NCBI RefSeq assembly: GCF_009764685.1
Contig: NZ_VHLM01000060.1
Coordinates: 1-40,846 of the forward strand
DNA from: Flavobacterium sp. I-STPP5a
GTDB lineage: Bacteria > Bacteroidota > Bacteroidia > Flavobacteriales > Flavobacteriaceae
Direction: 5' to 3'
Length of the DNA stretch: 40,846 nucleotides
Part shown: positions 10,155-19,350 of the stretch, piece after piece
Numbering within the stretch: the stretch's first letter is position 1
Layout of the letters: every line of letters starts with the position of its first letter
Notes under the pieces: model-generated
Seen by the model: the letters and a program-made list of their open reading frames with translations, nothing else
Database searches by the model: none
What the model was told of the DNA's origin: nothing
Position numbers and translations under genes: made by a program

Positions 10155-12227
10155 TTATAATTCCACCATATTTTTCAAACCCTTAAAAACAGCGAGTTCT
10201 ACATCGGCATGAGCCTTTGAATTACATTTTTCTAGTAACTCTTTTGCTAAAGAACCATTATAATTTGACTTCATTTGCAACTTAAAAAGCAATTGCTCTG
10301 ACAAATCATGTAATGCTTTAGACAACGGCAAAAGAGGTTCTACCAATGGAGCATTTTGACTTAAACCCTCTAATTCTTTATGATTTTGTATCCATTTATT
10401 AAAAAACAAAGCAATTGCAGCTTCATATGAAACATCTTTGTTTTTTACATACTCTGTTATCAATTCATTAAAAACTAAAGCATCATCGGCATCTGGCGCA
10501 CATGCATCAGCAAACAAAGTAAAAGGAGAATACATCTGATACTCTGTTCCTCCAGCATTACGGGAATAAATTTTCAGCGGTTCACAAACTGCTGAAAATG
10601 TTTGTAAAGCAGCTGTATTTTGATTGTTACTGATATTTCTCAACAACACCTCTTTATTTCGAATATGCGTAATACCTAGTTCTTCTAATCGAAAAGAAAT
10701 GTTTTTCAATCTTTTTCGCATACTTGCCAAATCCGTTACATTGGCATCAGACCAAAGTCTTTCGGCAATAGCAGCGGTTCTGGGCCAAATTCTTGAATCA
10801 ATGGTTTCAGGTGTAGCCAATTCACTCCACATTGTAGCTTCTCCTCCGAGAATTCTAGCTTTTTCTTCTGATGAAAGCGACGTGTTTTTAGGCATAGGAT
10901 CAGTCAAATAATGACTTTCAACTCCTTGAACTAAATCTACATAAAAACCATTAGACAATACTGTTTTATAACCATTGCTAGCAGCTGCAACAAGAGAACT
11001 ACCAGCGACAACACCTTCATTAGGCCCTTTCCAGGAATGAATTATAGCTTCCTTTGACATGCTTTTGGTCATGATTTCTTCCCATCCCATCAATTCTTTT
11101 TGATGCTTTTTTAACATCGGAATTAACTGCATGGTAAAATAAGTTTGCAAATCATGATTGTTAGCTAACTTATTTTTCTTCATGAATTCTTGAATTTTAG
11201 GATTCGAATCCCAATCTTTACCTTCGTTTTCATCGCCTCCTATGTGGAAATATTTCCCTGGAAATAGGGGACAAACTTCATCAAAAATTTCACTTAACAA
11301 TTGATATGTCTTTGGATTAGAAGGGTCTAAAGTTGGCGTAAAAATTCCTGCATTTCTTTCTAAAGAATAGGTCACAAGACCAGATGCTGTCATCGTTTTT
11401 TCAGAAGAACCTTTACTTATAGTTATTACTTTACTTCCAATTTCTGGAAAGGCAGTCAAAATAGCAGAAGCGTGTCCCGGCACATCAATTTCTGGAACTA
11501 CTTGAATTCCTCTATCAGCAGCATATTTTACAATACCTTTAATTTCTTCCTGAGTATAAAAAAGACCATCAGAAGCTTTATCTGTGAGCACTTTATGCTT
11601 CTTCATTTCAATTCTCCAACCTTGATCGTCAACCAAATGCCAATGAAAAACATTCATTTTCATAGCAGCCATTGCGTCTAAATTTCTTTTAATCACATCA
11701 ACTGGTTGAAAATGTCTAGCAACATCAATCATTAAACCACGCCATGTAAAACGAGGCATGTCTGTAACAGTTATATTAGGAAAATAATAGGAAGTAGCAT
11801 TGTTTTGAAGCAATTGCAAAAGAGTCTCTAATGCGTGCATAGCACCTAAATCTGAGGAAGCATTGATCACAATAGCATTTGACTGTACAGTCAATTGATA
11901 ACTTTCATCTTCATACAAACCAATTTTCCCTGGCTTTGTGCAATTAATTTGCAATTGTGCATCTGGAAATTCATTGGTTGAAGTCACAAAACCTTGCTTA
12001 AAAAACAATCCAGTTCTACCATCTAATCGTCTTAAAAACTTAGAAACCGCTCCAAAGATTCTTGTATTGGGTTGCCCTGTAACATTTACTTTAAAAGTAG
12101 ATTTTAAATCAAAATTTCCTGACTTAAGTTCTACTTTTTGAGGCCAAGGCATTAAATTCAAGGACTCTTTGGTAACTTGCGCAGTTGTAGATAATGTTAT
12201 AAAAAACAGTATAAAAAGGTATTTCAT
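10155..12227 (-). CDS. Beta-N-acetylhexosaminidase, glycoside hydrolase family 20
   Basis: 690 aa with a 16-residue signal peptide, so periplasmic or outer-membrane located. It removes terminal GlcNAc (or GalNAc) from oligosaccharides by substrate-assisted catalysis. Residues ~20-155 are the GH20b N-terminal domain. The catalytic barrel starts at PRFTWRGLMIDVARHF (158-173), continues with MNVFHWHLVDDQGWRIE and IQVVPEIDVPGHASA, and carries the catalytic pair Asp332-Glu333 in HIGGDENEG. The Trp residues of the -1 pocket are visible (LMGWEEI, IHSWKGP, EATMWSE). The last ~130 residues are an extra C-terminal region. It follows the nagB fusion by 97 bases, with hairpins between, in the leftward GlcNAc operon. 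Confidence 0.95.
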   Translation of the reverse strand: MKYLFILFFITLSTTAQVTKESLNLMPWPQKVELKSGNFDLKSTFKVNVTGQPNTRIFGAVSKFLRRLDGRTGLFFKQGFVTSTNEFPDAQLQINCTKPGKIGLYEDESYQLTVQSNAIVINASSDLGAMHALETLLQLLQNNATSYYFPNITVTDMPRFTWRGLMIDVARHFQPVDVIKRNLDAMAAMKMNVFHWHLVDDQGWRIEMKKHKVLTDKASDGLFYTQEEIKGIVKYAADRGIQVVPEIDVPGHASAILTAFPEIGSKVITISKGSSEKTMTASGLVTYSLERNAGIFTPTLDPSNPKTYQLLSEIFDEVCPLFPGKYFHIGGDENEGKDWDSNPKIQEFMKKNKLANNHDLQTYFTMQLIPMLKKHQKELMGWEEIMTKSMSKEAIIHSWKGPNEGVVAGSSLVAAASNGYKTVLSNGFYVDLVQGVESHYLTDPMPKNTSLSSEEKARILGGEATMWSELATPETIDSRIWPRTAAIAERLWSDANVTDLASMRKRLKNISFRLEELGITHIRNKEVLLRNISNNQNTAALQTFSAVCEPLKIYSRNAGGTEYQMYSPFTLFADACAPDADDALVFNELITEYVKNKDVSYEAAIALFFNKWIQNHKELEGLSQNAPLVEPLLPLSKALHDLSEQLLFKLQMKSNYNGSLAKELLEKCNSKAHADVELAVFKGLKNMVEL

Positions 12228-12255
12228 GAGAGGTTTTGGTATAATATATCTTCAG

Positions 12256-12316
12256 TCAGGATAAAAATCCTGATTGTTGAAATTATCCATTCGGGTGAAC
12301 AATCAACCGAATGGAT
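12256..12316 (-). other. Two hairpins between nagB and the GH20 gene
   Basis: Hairpin 1: ATCCATTCGG / CCGAATGGAT (12285-12294 with 12307-12316), loop 12 bases. Hairpin 2: TCAGGAT / ATCCTGA (12256-12262 with 12267-12273), loop AAAA. Neither is followed by a proper T run on the minus strand. In an intercistronic gap of 97 bases they are more likely mRNA-stability or partial-attenuation elements than full terminators. Confidence 0.6.
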
Positions 12317-12324
12317 TTTAATTC

Positions 12325-14262
12325 TTAATAATCAAATCTTTTAAAAGCTTCGATAGCTTCATATTCTGCTAAACCTAATTCATCATATAATTTGGCAGTA
12401 TTTTTATTTCGATCTTCGGCACGTACCCAAAATTCTCTTGAGTCATTACCTTGGAACATCACACGATCCTTTTGAGATTGATGAAATAAAATGGCTTGTC
12501 GTTTCAATAATACCTCATCTGGACTTAACGGAACTGCCATATCAATTTCATGTAAATCCCATTCATGCCAAGCTCCTCTATACAACCACAACCAACAATC
12601 TTTCATGTAAGGTTTAGCTTTTAATTGTTTTAAGGCTGCAAAAATGGCATTTAAACATACTTCGTGAGTACCATGTGGATCAGCTAAATCACCAGCTGCA
12701 AAAACTTGATGCGGTTTAATTTTAGCGATGATATCAGCTACAATTTCAATATCTTCAGTTCCAATCGGGTTTTTCTTTACCTGACCTGTTTCGTAAAAAG
12801 GCAGATCTAAAAAATGAACATTTTCATCTTTCAACCCAATATAACGCACTGCGGCATAAGATTCTCTTCTCCTTATTAAGCCTTTTAATTTTCTAACTTC
12901 AAGAGAATCAACTTGATTATCATTCTTATTTTTTAAGAAATCAATCACCGCTTGAAAGTTAATTTTGCTACTATCCTCCCCTACAAAATCATTACATACC
13001 TCGGCAAATTTTAATGCTTCTTCATCTGTTACTGCAATATTTCCAGAAGTTTGATACACTACATGAACTTCATGTCCTTGCTTGATTAGTTTAGCAAAAG
13101 TTCCTCCCATAGAAATCACATCATCATCTGGATGAGGACTAAAAAGGATTACTCTCTTTTTAGCTGGATCAGCTCTTTCTGGGCGGTGTGCATCATCAGC
13201 ATTAGGTTTTCCTCCAGGCCAACCCGTAATGGTATGCTGCAACACATTGAACATATTAATATTCAAATCATAAGCAGAACCTTCTTGAGCTAATAAGTCA
13301 GACATACCGTTGTTATTGTAGTCTCTATCAGTAAGTTTTAAAATGGACTGATTTGTTTTTTGACACAACCAAACTATAGCTTTGCTTTTTAATTCCTGGC
13401 TCCAAATGCACTCACCCACCAGCCATGGTGTTTCAAAACGGGTTAGAGACGAAGCTGCAGATTGATCCAAAACAAATGTAGCATTGGGATGATTTTGCAA
13501 AAAAGTAGCAGGTACTTCAGAACTAATTTCACCTTGAATAGTTCTTTTAATGATATCAGCTTTATTTTGTCCCCAAGCCATCAAAACAATTCGTTTAGAA
13601 CGCATAATGGTAGAAACTCCCATTGTAATGGCGCGTTTGGGTACATTATTAATTCCATTAAAATCAGAAGAAGCATCTACTCTAGTAATATGATCTAAAG
13701 TAATGATTCGAGTACCTGAATTAATGTGTGAACCAGGCTCATTAAACCCTACGTGTCCTGTACGTCCAATACCTAACAATTGAAAATCAAGTCCTCCTGC
13801 TTTTTTAATATTCATCTCATAATCAATACAGTATTGATTCAACTCTTCAATAGCAACTGTTCCGTCTGGAATGTTTACATGATCAGGGTGAATATCTATA
13901 TGATTAAATAAATGCTGATGCATAAAATAATGATAGCTCTGCTTGCTCTCTTTGTTCATCGGATAATATTCATCCAAATTAAACGTAATTACATTTTTAA
14001 AGCTTAATCCTTCCTCTTTGTGCATTCGAACCAATTCTTCGTATACTTTTACTGGAGAAGAACCGGTAGCAAGACCTAAAACACAATTTTTATTTTCTTC
14101 TTGTTTGGATCGAATTAAAGCGGCAATTTCTTCAGCAACAATTTTTGAAGCCTCTACAGAATTTTTAAAAATTTCGTTGTGAATTTTTTCAAATCGAGTT
14201 TCTTCAAATTTACCCGCACTCTTGTAGCTAATATCCGGTTTTATGTCTAAAGTGTTTTTCAT
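12325..14262 (-). CDS. nagB: Glucosamine-6-phosphate deaminase fused to a PIG-L (LmbE-like) deacetylase domain
   Basis: 645 aa, more than twice the length of E. coli NagB (266 aa). Residues ~20-290 are NagB: ATGSSPVKVYEEL phosphate loop, FNLDEYY with Asp97, and GIGRTGHVGFNEP with His170 and Glu175. It converts glucosamine-6-phosphate to fructose-6-phosphate and ammonia. Residues ~370-645 are a PIG-L domain with the zinc motif PHPDDD (376-381) and DPHGTH (H530, H533). PIG-L enzymes remove N-acetyl groups from GlcNAc-type substrates, so this half may supply the deacetylation step; that is inference. The position matching E. coli Asp141 is Thr168. The gene has its own promoter/operator region (14414-14503) and precedes the GH20 gene. 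Confidence 0.93.
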   Translation of the reverse strand: MKNTLDIKPDISYKSAGKFEETRFEKIHNEIFKNSVEASKIVAEEIAALIRSKQEENKNCVLGLATGSSPVKVYEELVRMHKEEGLSFKNVITFNLDEYYPMNKESKQSYHYFMHQHLFNHIDIHPDHVNIPDGTVAIEELNQYCIDYEMNIKKAGGLDFQLLGIGRTGHVGFNEPGSHINSGTRIITLDHITRVDASSDFNGINNVPKRAITMGVSTIMRSKRIVLMAWGQNKADIIKRTIQGEISSEVPATFLQNHPNATFVLDQSAASSLTRFETPWLVGECIWSQELKSKAIVWLCQKTNQSILKLTDRDYNNNGMSDLLAQEGSAYDLNINMFNVLQHTITGWPGGKPNADDAHRPERADPAKKRVILFSPHPDDDVISMGGTFAKLIKQGHEVHVVYQTSGNIAVTDEEALKFAEVCNDFVGEDSSKINFQAVIDFLKNKNDNQVDSLEVRKLKGLIRRRESYAAVRYIGLKDENVHFLDLPFYETGQVKKNPIGTEDIEIVADIIAKIKPHQVFAAGDLADPHGTHEVCLNAIFAALKQLKAKPYMKDCWLWLYRGAWHEWDLHEIDMAVPLSPDEVLLKRQAILFHQSQKDRVMFQGNDSREFWVRAEDRNKNTAKLYDELGLAEYEAIEAFKRFDY

Positions 14263-14413
14263 TGTATTGTAATTTTAAATTCTAGCTGATTTTATTTTTT
14301 TCTTTATAATTCCTTTGTTTTCAAAACAACATTTGATATTTTCTTTTATTAACATTTAAAACATCTATGATGTTTACTGTATATAAAAATGAAATCTTTT
14401 TTTTACTTTATAT

Positions 14414-14503
14414 CAAATTTAAGAGTATTACTTGGAGCAAAAAAATAAAAGAAACAAACGGTCAGAGTTTGTATACCAACGACATTGTTTAACCAATAAA
14501 GCG
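14414..14503 (-). promoter_or_regulatory. Operator/promoter of nagB: three half-sites at 21-bp period plus -7 element
   Basis: On the minus strand, in order: CGCTTTATTGGTT (14503-14491), TCGTTGGTATACA (14482-14470), CCGTTTGTTTCTT (14461-14449). Starts are spaced exactly 21 bp. After 27 bases comes TAAATTTG (14421-14414), a full TAnnTTTG element, with a TTG 16 bases before it (14440-14438). The same layout stands before susC and the MFS gene. Two-turn direct repeats are typical of LytTR regulators, and one is encoded at 20547. The leader to nagB is about 145 bases. Confidence 0.6.
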
Positions 14504-14521
14504 TTATAGAGTCTATAAAAT

Positions 14522-14590
14522 TTGCTATTAGTCCCTAGTCATTAATCCTTAGCATAGGGCTAAGAACTAAAAACTAAGGACCATTAACTT
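14522..14590. repeat. Degenerate low-complexity repeat between susD and nagB
   Basis: Short imperfect copies of CTTAG/CTAAG-type words (ATTAGTCCCTAGTCATTAATCC, then TTAGC..., GGGCTAAGAACTAAAAACTAAGGACC) occupy the spacer right after the susD stop codon. This is a simple-sequence stretch of a sort seen in flavobacterial spacers, with weak pairing CCTTAG/CTAAG. No gene. The rest of the 14263-14601 gap holds the nagB operator and promoter. Confidence 0.45.
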
Positions 14591-14601
14591 TATACTATAA
14601 A

Positions 14602-16182
14602 TTAGAAATTAGATCCAGTAGTATCCCACCACAATCTTGTTCCTCCATTATCTGGTCCACCTAGTTTAGCTAAACCAGTAGCAACACCTCCTGCATTACC
14701 ATCTTTTTCAGATTGTACGAAGTTTATTCTTTTTGGTCCAAATTCTGTTGAAATTTTACCTCCACTTAAATTTTTAACTACTTTAAAAAGCTTTGGATAG
14801 CCCGTTCTACGGTATTCAGACCAAGCTTCTTGTCCTTCTGGAAAACCAGCAATCCATTTTTGAGTGATTATTTTTTGCAACTTAACTTCATTAGTAGCTG
14901 CAACATCCCATGCTACTGTAACATTATTAGCAGCTGTTACATTGTTTGTAGCACTTTTAACATCAACAAAATCTTTAGCTTTTTTTACATTATCAGCTAT
15001 ATAAGAATCTGCACCACTGAGGCCATGCTGCTCAAATGAAGCCTTAATCCCAGATTCATATAACCCTTGAGCCGAACCTCCCATTGCCCAACCTCTTAAA
15101 GCACCTTCAGCACGCAAAAAGTAAATTTCTGCGGTACCCATTAATACTTTTTGGTTTCCTGCAACTACAGAACCGATTTCTGACATACCTGTACGATCAG
15201 ATTTGGCTACAATATCAATACCATTTCTTATACCACGATATTGTCCTGGAAAATCAACAGATTCAGAGAAGTATTTAACCAATCTTGGATCATTGTATCC
15301 ACCCATAATCGATTCCATATCAGCAGACATACGAATATCTCCCCATGATGATGAAATAGTTTTTATTGGATCTATAAATGTAGATGAATATTTAATCTTA
15401 GCGATATCGTCTTTTACAGTTAATACACCAAATTTCTGAACTATAGCTTTCTCAGCTTCAGATTTTGCCAATGTCTGATTAACTTTAACAATACGCATGG
15501 CTAAACGTAAACGCAATGAATTTGCAAATTTAACCCATTTAGTATAATTTCCTTCATAAGTGGTCAGATCAGTACCCGCAAAAATTGTTTTTTCGTTTGC
15601 ATCGATACGCTTAGTAAGCTCTGCTACAGCAAAGTCTAACTCCTTAAACATCGCTTTATAAACTTCCTCTTGAGAATCATAAGCAATAACCGCATCTGTG
15701 GTTCCAAATTTTGAATAAACTATAGGGCCAAATGTATCCGTCATACGCTGCATTGCTTGAACTTTAAGAATAAGAGATATCGCGTATACTTGGTTTAAAG
15801 ATCCTTTAGTAAGTTGTTCTACTCTGTAAAGATTTGCCATTACATCAGTATAACCTAAGCTCCAAACGAAACCATTCCAGCCATCTACTAAATCATAAGT
15901 AGCATTATTACTTCCTCCTCTAAAACCTGTAGGAGTAGCCATATAACCTGACCACAAATCGGCATTTAAGTTTTGTTGTAATTGATACTTCCAATGTAAA
16001 GTATTGAAAACACCATTAAAAGCTGCCTGAAAAGGAGTCTTTATGTGATTAAAATCCTGAGTCAAATGCTCATTTGTCAATCCGTATGGATTTTGATTTA
16101 TTGAATTAAAGTCATCTGTACATCCTATTGCTAAAAATAGAGAAGCACATATAGCTGTTGATTTTATTTTATTTAACATCAT
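14602..16182 (-). CDS. SusD/RagB-family outer-membrane nutrient-binding lipoprotein
   Basis: 526 aa. The lipoprotein signal ends LAIG-C with Cys21. The mature start DDFNSINQNPYG is the typical SusD N-terminus, and the DVMANLYRVEQLT and AISLILKVQAMQRMTDTFGPIVYS segments are SusD TPR-like helices (SusD-like_2 type). QKWIAGFPEGQEAWSEYRRTGYP is the conserved C-terminal motif. It sits on the outside of the outer membrane as the lid of the SusC channel. It starts 12 bases after susC, one transcript. Substrate is inferred from the neighbours to be GlcNAc-containing oligosaccharides. Confidence 0.94.
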   Translation of the reverse strand: MMLNKIKSTAICASLFLAIGCTDDFNSINQNPYGLTNEHLTQDFNHIKTPFQAAFNGVFNTLHWKYQLQQNLNADLWSGYMATPTGFRGGSNNATYDLVDGWNGFVWSLGYTDVMANLYRVEQLTKGSLNQVYAISLILKVQAMQRMTDTFGPIVYSKFGTTDAVIAYDSQEEVYKAMFKELDFAVAELTKRIDANEKTIFAGTDLTTYEGNYTKWVKFANSLRLRLAMRIVKVNQTLAKSEAEKAIVQKFGVLTVKDDIAKIKYSSTFIDPIKTISSSWGDIRMSADMESIMGGYNDPRLVKYFSESVDFPGQYRGIRNGIDIVAKSDRTGMSEIGSVVAGNQKVLMGTAEIYFLRAEGALRGWAMGGSAQGLYESGIKASFEQHGLSGADSYIADNVKKAKDFVDVKSATNNVTAANNVTVAWDVAATNEVKLQKIITQKWIAGFPEGQEAWSEYRRTGYPKLFKVVKNLSGGKISTEFGPKRINFVQSEKDGNAGGVATGLAKLGGPDNGGTRLWWDTTGSNF

Positions 16183-16194
16183 TGTAAACGTGAA

Positions 16195-19100
16195 TTAGAA
16201 AGTTACATTTAAATTTAGACCAATACTTCTTGTAGAAGGCATACCAAATACATCTACTCCCTGTAAACCATTTCCTGTACTTAATGAAATGTTTGGATCA
16301 AAAGGCGCATTTTTGTAGAAAAACAATAAGTTTCTACCAACAACTGACAAACTAGCAGCTTTTAAAAATTTATTCTCACTTAGCTTAAAAGTATAACCTA
16401 GAGATAATTCTCTTAAACTAACATTAGTAGCATCATAAACATATTCACCTGTAGCACCAGCTCTACCTCCTATTTGCGTATAATAACTATCCGCAGGATA
16501 CTTTCCTACATAGGCGCTGCCATTTGGATACACCGCATTAATTGCAACTCCACCAGCATTGCGAGCATCACCAGTCGCTTTAGATACTCCAAATTCATCA
16601 TTGATTGCTTGAGTCAAACTCATTACATCTCCTCCAAAACGACCATCAACTGTAAAATTCAAGAAATAATTACCCAATTTGAATGAATTTTGAAAACCAA
16701 TCATAAAATCAGGATTTGCGTTTCCTACTTTTTCTAAGCCAGTTTTTTGAATAGTTCCATCAGCATTTAACATTACTCTTCCTTGAGCATCACGTTTTAA
16801 ATTAACCCCTTCAATTACACCAAATGGTTGATTATTATATAGTGCATATCTGTAATTATTTACACCTGCTGGGGTCAATACTACTACTCCTCCTAAATTA
16901 TCTGGTAAATCAGTTACTTTATTTCTATTCAATGAATAATTAACATTTGCATCCCAATCAAAAGCATCAGATTTGATAATTTTTGCAAACAATACCGCTT
17001 CAATCCCTGAGTTTTTAATTATTCCAGAATTGAAAATATAATTTTGGTAACCCTCTGGGTTTGTTGCTGGTGCTGGTACAGAAAGTAATTGATTTTTAGT
17101 GATATTGTTATAATACGTTAATTCCAAACCAATTCTATTTTCTAAAAATCTCCATTCTGTACCGATTTCAAAAGAGTTTTGACGCTCTGCTTTTAATTTG
17201 GTTCCAGCTTGAGGTCCAAAAGTTGGTTTTGAATTAGCTGGATCTACAGCTGTATACAAATTAACAGGAGAAGAAACAAAATTTGGAATATCATTACCAA
17301 CTGCCGCTACCGAAGCTCTAATTTTAGCAAAAGAAACATATGATGGAAATTCAATAATTTCAGACAGTAAAGTCGTAACACCTAGAGAAGGATAAACAGG
17401 TGCTTGCTCAGCATTTACTAATGATGAAGACCAATCTTTTCTAGCAGTTACATCAGCATATAGATAATCACGGAAACCAATTGTAGCGGAGGCAAAAAGG
17501 GATTGAGTTTGTCTTCTTTCACCATAGTTTTGAAAAATACCTTGAGTATCATTAAAATTATGTAAAGTGAACCAATTTGTAGTTTTCAAACCTGATGGAT
17601 TTGAATCCATAACTTGTTCATCATTTAAAAAACGATCTGTTATACTAGCTCCAATATTAGCATTGAATGACAAGTCATCATTAATTTTGGTATTGATAGT
17701 AGCAATCAAGTCACCATATTTTTGAGTACTTGTATTATTAATCAATATATATCGTCCATTTGGATGCGATAAAGTACCTTCAGTGGTAGCATAAATAAAT
17801 TTTTCAAATTTGCTATCAATTTTATCATAGTTAAAACGAGAACCTATACTTAACCATTTATTAGCTTTATAATTCACGCCTAAAGCTCCATTAAAGTAAT
17901 GATTTGTGTCTTCGGATTTGTTTCTGTTTAAACCCCAATATGGATTTTGCCATATATCTCTACTTCCAACCCAATTTTGACCCATCAAATTTCTAACGGG
18001 ATCATAAACTTCATAATTTTCTTTGTAATTATTAAAATCTGCTCCTCTTGGCAATAGATAAACCCCTGTTAGTGGATTAAAATACAAACCACTTGTTGGA
18101 CGGTTTGTAATTTCTTGAGCAACATAATTAGCATTAGCATTAATAACTAATTTGTCATCCAATAATTTGAAAGTTTGTTTTAAACCAAAATTGTGCTTTG
18201 TCAAACTGTTTGTTGGTATAATTCCATTTGACGTTGTATTAGCATATGATAAATAAGAAGATGAATTTTTAGAAGCCGTTCCAAAATTTATAGCTGAAAT
18301 TTGCGTTGATCCTGTTCTAAAAAAATCCTTTACATGGTCTTTAACTTTTTGTGGAGCTCCCCATGACTCGTTAGCACTTGGTTTTGCAATATAATCTGTT
18401 TGGAATTTGGGCAAGTAAGCCACCGATTCATAAGTTGTATTAGAAGATGCTCTTACAAATGAAGTATCTTCTTTGATCTTTTTGGAAGTCAACATAATTA
18501 CTCCTCTTGCTCCTTGAGAGCCATAAAGAGCAGCTGCAGATGCTCCCTTTAAAATAGTCATTCCTTCATAATCCTCTGGATTGACTAAAGAAGCGACATC
18601 TCCACCATCTCTATTACCTCCCTGAGTACTACCAAATGAATCATTTGGCTGACTTGAAGAAGTATTTAACATTGGTATACCATCAATAACATACAGTGGT
18701 TGATTATTCAATACCGAAGAATTTCCACGAATAGTAACTTTTGTAGAACCTCCAGTACCACCAGCACTTTTAACCACATTAACACCTGCAATTTTACCCG
18801 CTATTGTATTAATTAAGTTGGCATCTTTGGACCGCGTTAACTCTTCACCTTTTAACTCTTGAGCAGCATACGTAAGAGATTTTCTTGTTTTCTTAATCCC
18901 TAATGAAGTAACTACAACCTCACTTAATGCTGTTGTAGCATCACTTTTCAATATTATTCTGATAGAATCAGCTTCACCTACTACTACCGTTTTAGTTTCG
19001 TAACCTAAATACGACACTACTAAAGTTTTCCCTACACTTACCTGTATAGCAAAACTACCATCAAAATCAGTAGTTGTTCCTTTGGATTCTCCTTGTACCT

Positions 19101-19224
19101 GCACATTTGCCGATGGTATTGGAGCACCACTGGCCTCTATTACCGTTCCCTTGAGCGTTTTTACTTGTGCAATCGAGAGTTGCGAAGCAAAAATAATCAT
19201 AATGATTAATAAAAATTGTTTCAT
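16195..19224 (-). CDS. SusC/RagA-family TonB-linked outer-membrane transporter
   Basis: 1009 aa. A signal peptide (about 1-19, ending SIAQ) is followed by a carboxypeptidase-regulatory-like domain (about 22-100, LKGTVIEASGAPIPSANVQV). The plug domain comes next (about 110-250, with VTIRGNSSVLNNQPLYVIDG and AALYGSQGARGVIMLTSK, the SusC signature). A ~750-residue beta barrel ends in an aromatic residue (LNLNVTF). It imports oligosaccharides across the outer membrane with TonB energy, paired with the SusD encoded next. It is the first gene of the leftward operon and is divergent from the kinase gene at 19505. The direct-repeat operator lies at 19290-19344. Confidence 0.95.
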   Translation of the reverse strand: MKQFLLIIMIIFASQLSIAQVKTLKGTVIEASGAPIPSANVQVQGESKGTTTDFDGSFAIQVSVGKTLVVSYLGYETKTVVVGEADSIRIILKSDATTALSEVVVTSLGIKKTRKSLTYAAQELKGEELTRSKDANLINTIAGKIAGVNVVKSAGGTGGSTKVTIRGNSSVLNNQPLYVIDGIPMLNTSSSQPNDSFGSTQGGNRDGGDVASLVNPEDYEGMTILKGASAAALYGSQGARGVIMLTSKKIKEDTSFVRASSNTTYESVAYLPKFQTDYIAKPSANESWGAPQKVKDHVKDFFRTGSTQISAINFGTASKNSSSYLSYANTTSNGIIPTNSLTKHNFGLKQTFKLLDDKLVINANANYVAQEITNRPTSGLYFNPLTGVYLLPRGADFNNYKENYEVYDPVRNLMGQNWVGSRDIWQNPYWGLNRNKSEDTNHYFNGALGVNYKANKWLSIGSRFNYDKIDSKFEKFIYATTEGTLSHPNGRYILINNTSTQKYGDLIATINTKINDDLSFNANIGASITDRFLNDEQVMDSNPSGLKTTNWFTLHNFNDTQGIFQNYGERRQTQSLFASATIGFRDYLYADVTARKDWSSSLVNAEQAPVYPSLGVTTLLSEIIEFPSYVSFAKIRASVAAVGNDIPNFVSSPVNLYTAVDPANSKPTFGPQAGTKLKAERQNSFEIGTEWRFLENRIGLELTYYNNITKNQLLSVPAPATNPEGYQNYIFNSGIIKNSGIEAVLFAKIIKSDAFDWDANVNYSLNRNKVTDLPDNLGGVVVLTPAGVNNYRYALYNNQPFGVIEGVNLKRDAQGRVMLNADGTIQKTGLEKVGNANPDFMIGFQNSFKLGNYFLNFTVDGRFGGDVMSLTQAINDEFGVSKATGDARNAGGVAINAVYPNGSAYVGKYPADSYYTQIGGRAGATGEYVYDATNVSLRELSLGYTFKLSENKFLKAASLSVVGRNLLFFYKNAPFDPNISLSTGNGLQGVDVFGMPSTRSIGLNLNVTF

Positions 19225-19254
19225 TTTTTTTAAATGTATTAGTTAGTTATAGTA

Positions 19255-19344
19255 TAAAATTATCTTTAAGATTTTGTTAAAAAAAATAAATTATACCAAC
19301 AGTATTATTTTTTAAACAAACGACATCTTTCGTTCAACAATATG
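19255..19344 (-). promoter_or_regulatory. Operator/promoter of susC: three half-sites at 21-bp period plus -7-like element
   Basis: On the minus strand: CATATTGTTGAAC (19344-19332), TCGTTTGTTTAAA (19323-19311), CTGTTGGTATAAT (19302-19290). Spacing is exactly 21 bp. After 27 bases comes TAATTTTA (19262-19255), one mismatch from TAnnTTTG, 30 bases before the susC start. The layout is the same as before nagB and the MFS gene. A lack of a good TTTG -33 element fits a promoter that needs an activator. Confidence 0.6.
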
Positions 19345-19350
19345 TTACAC

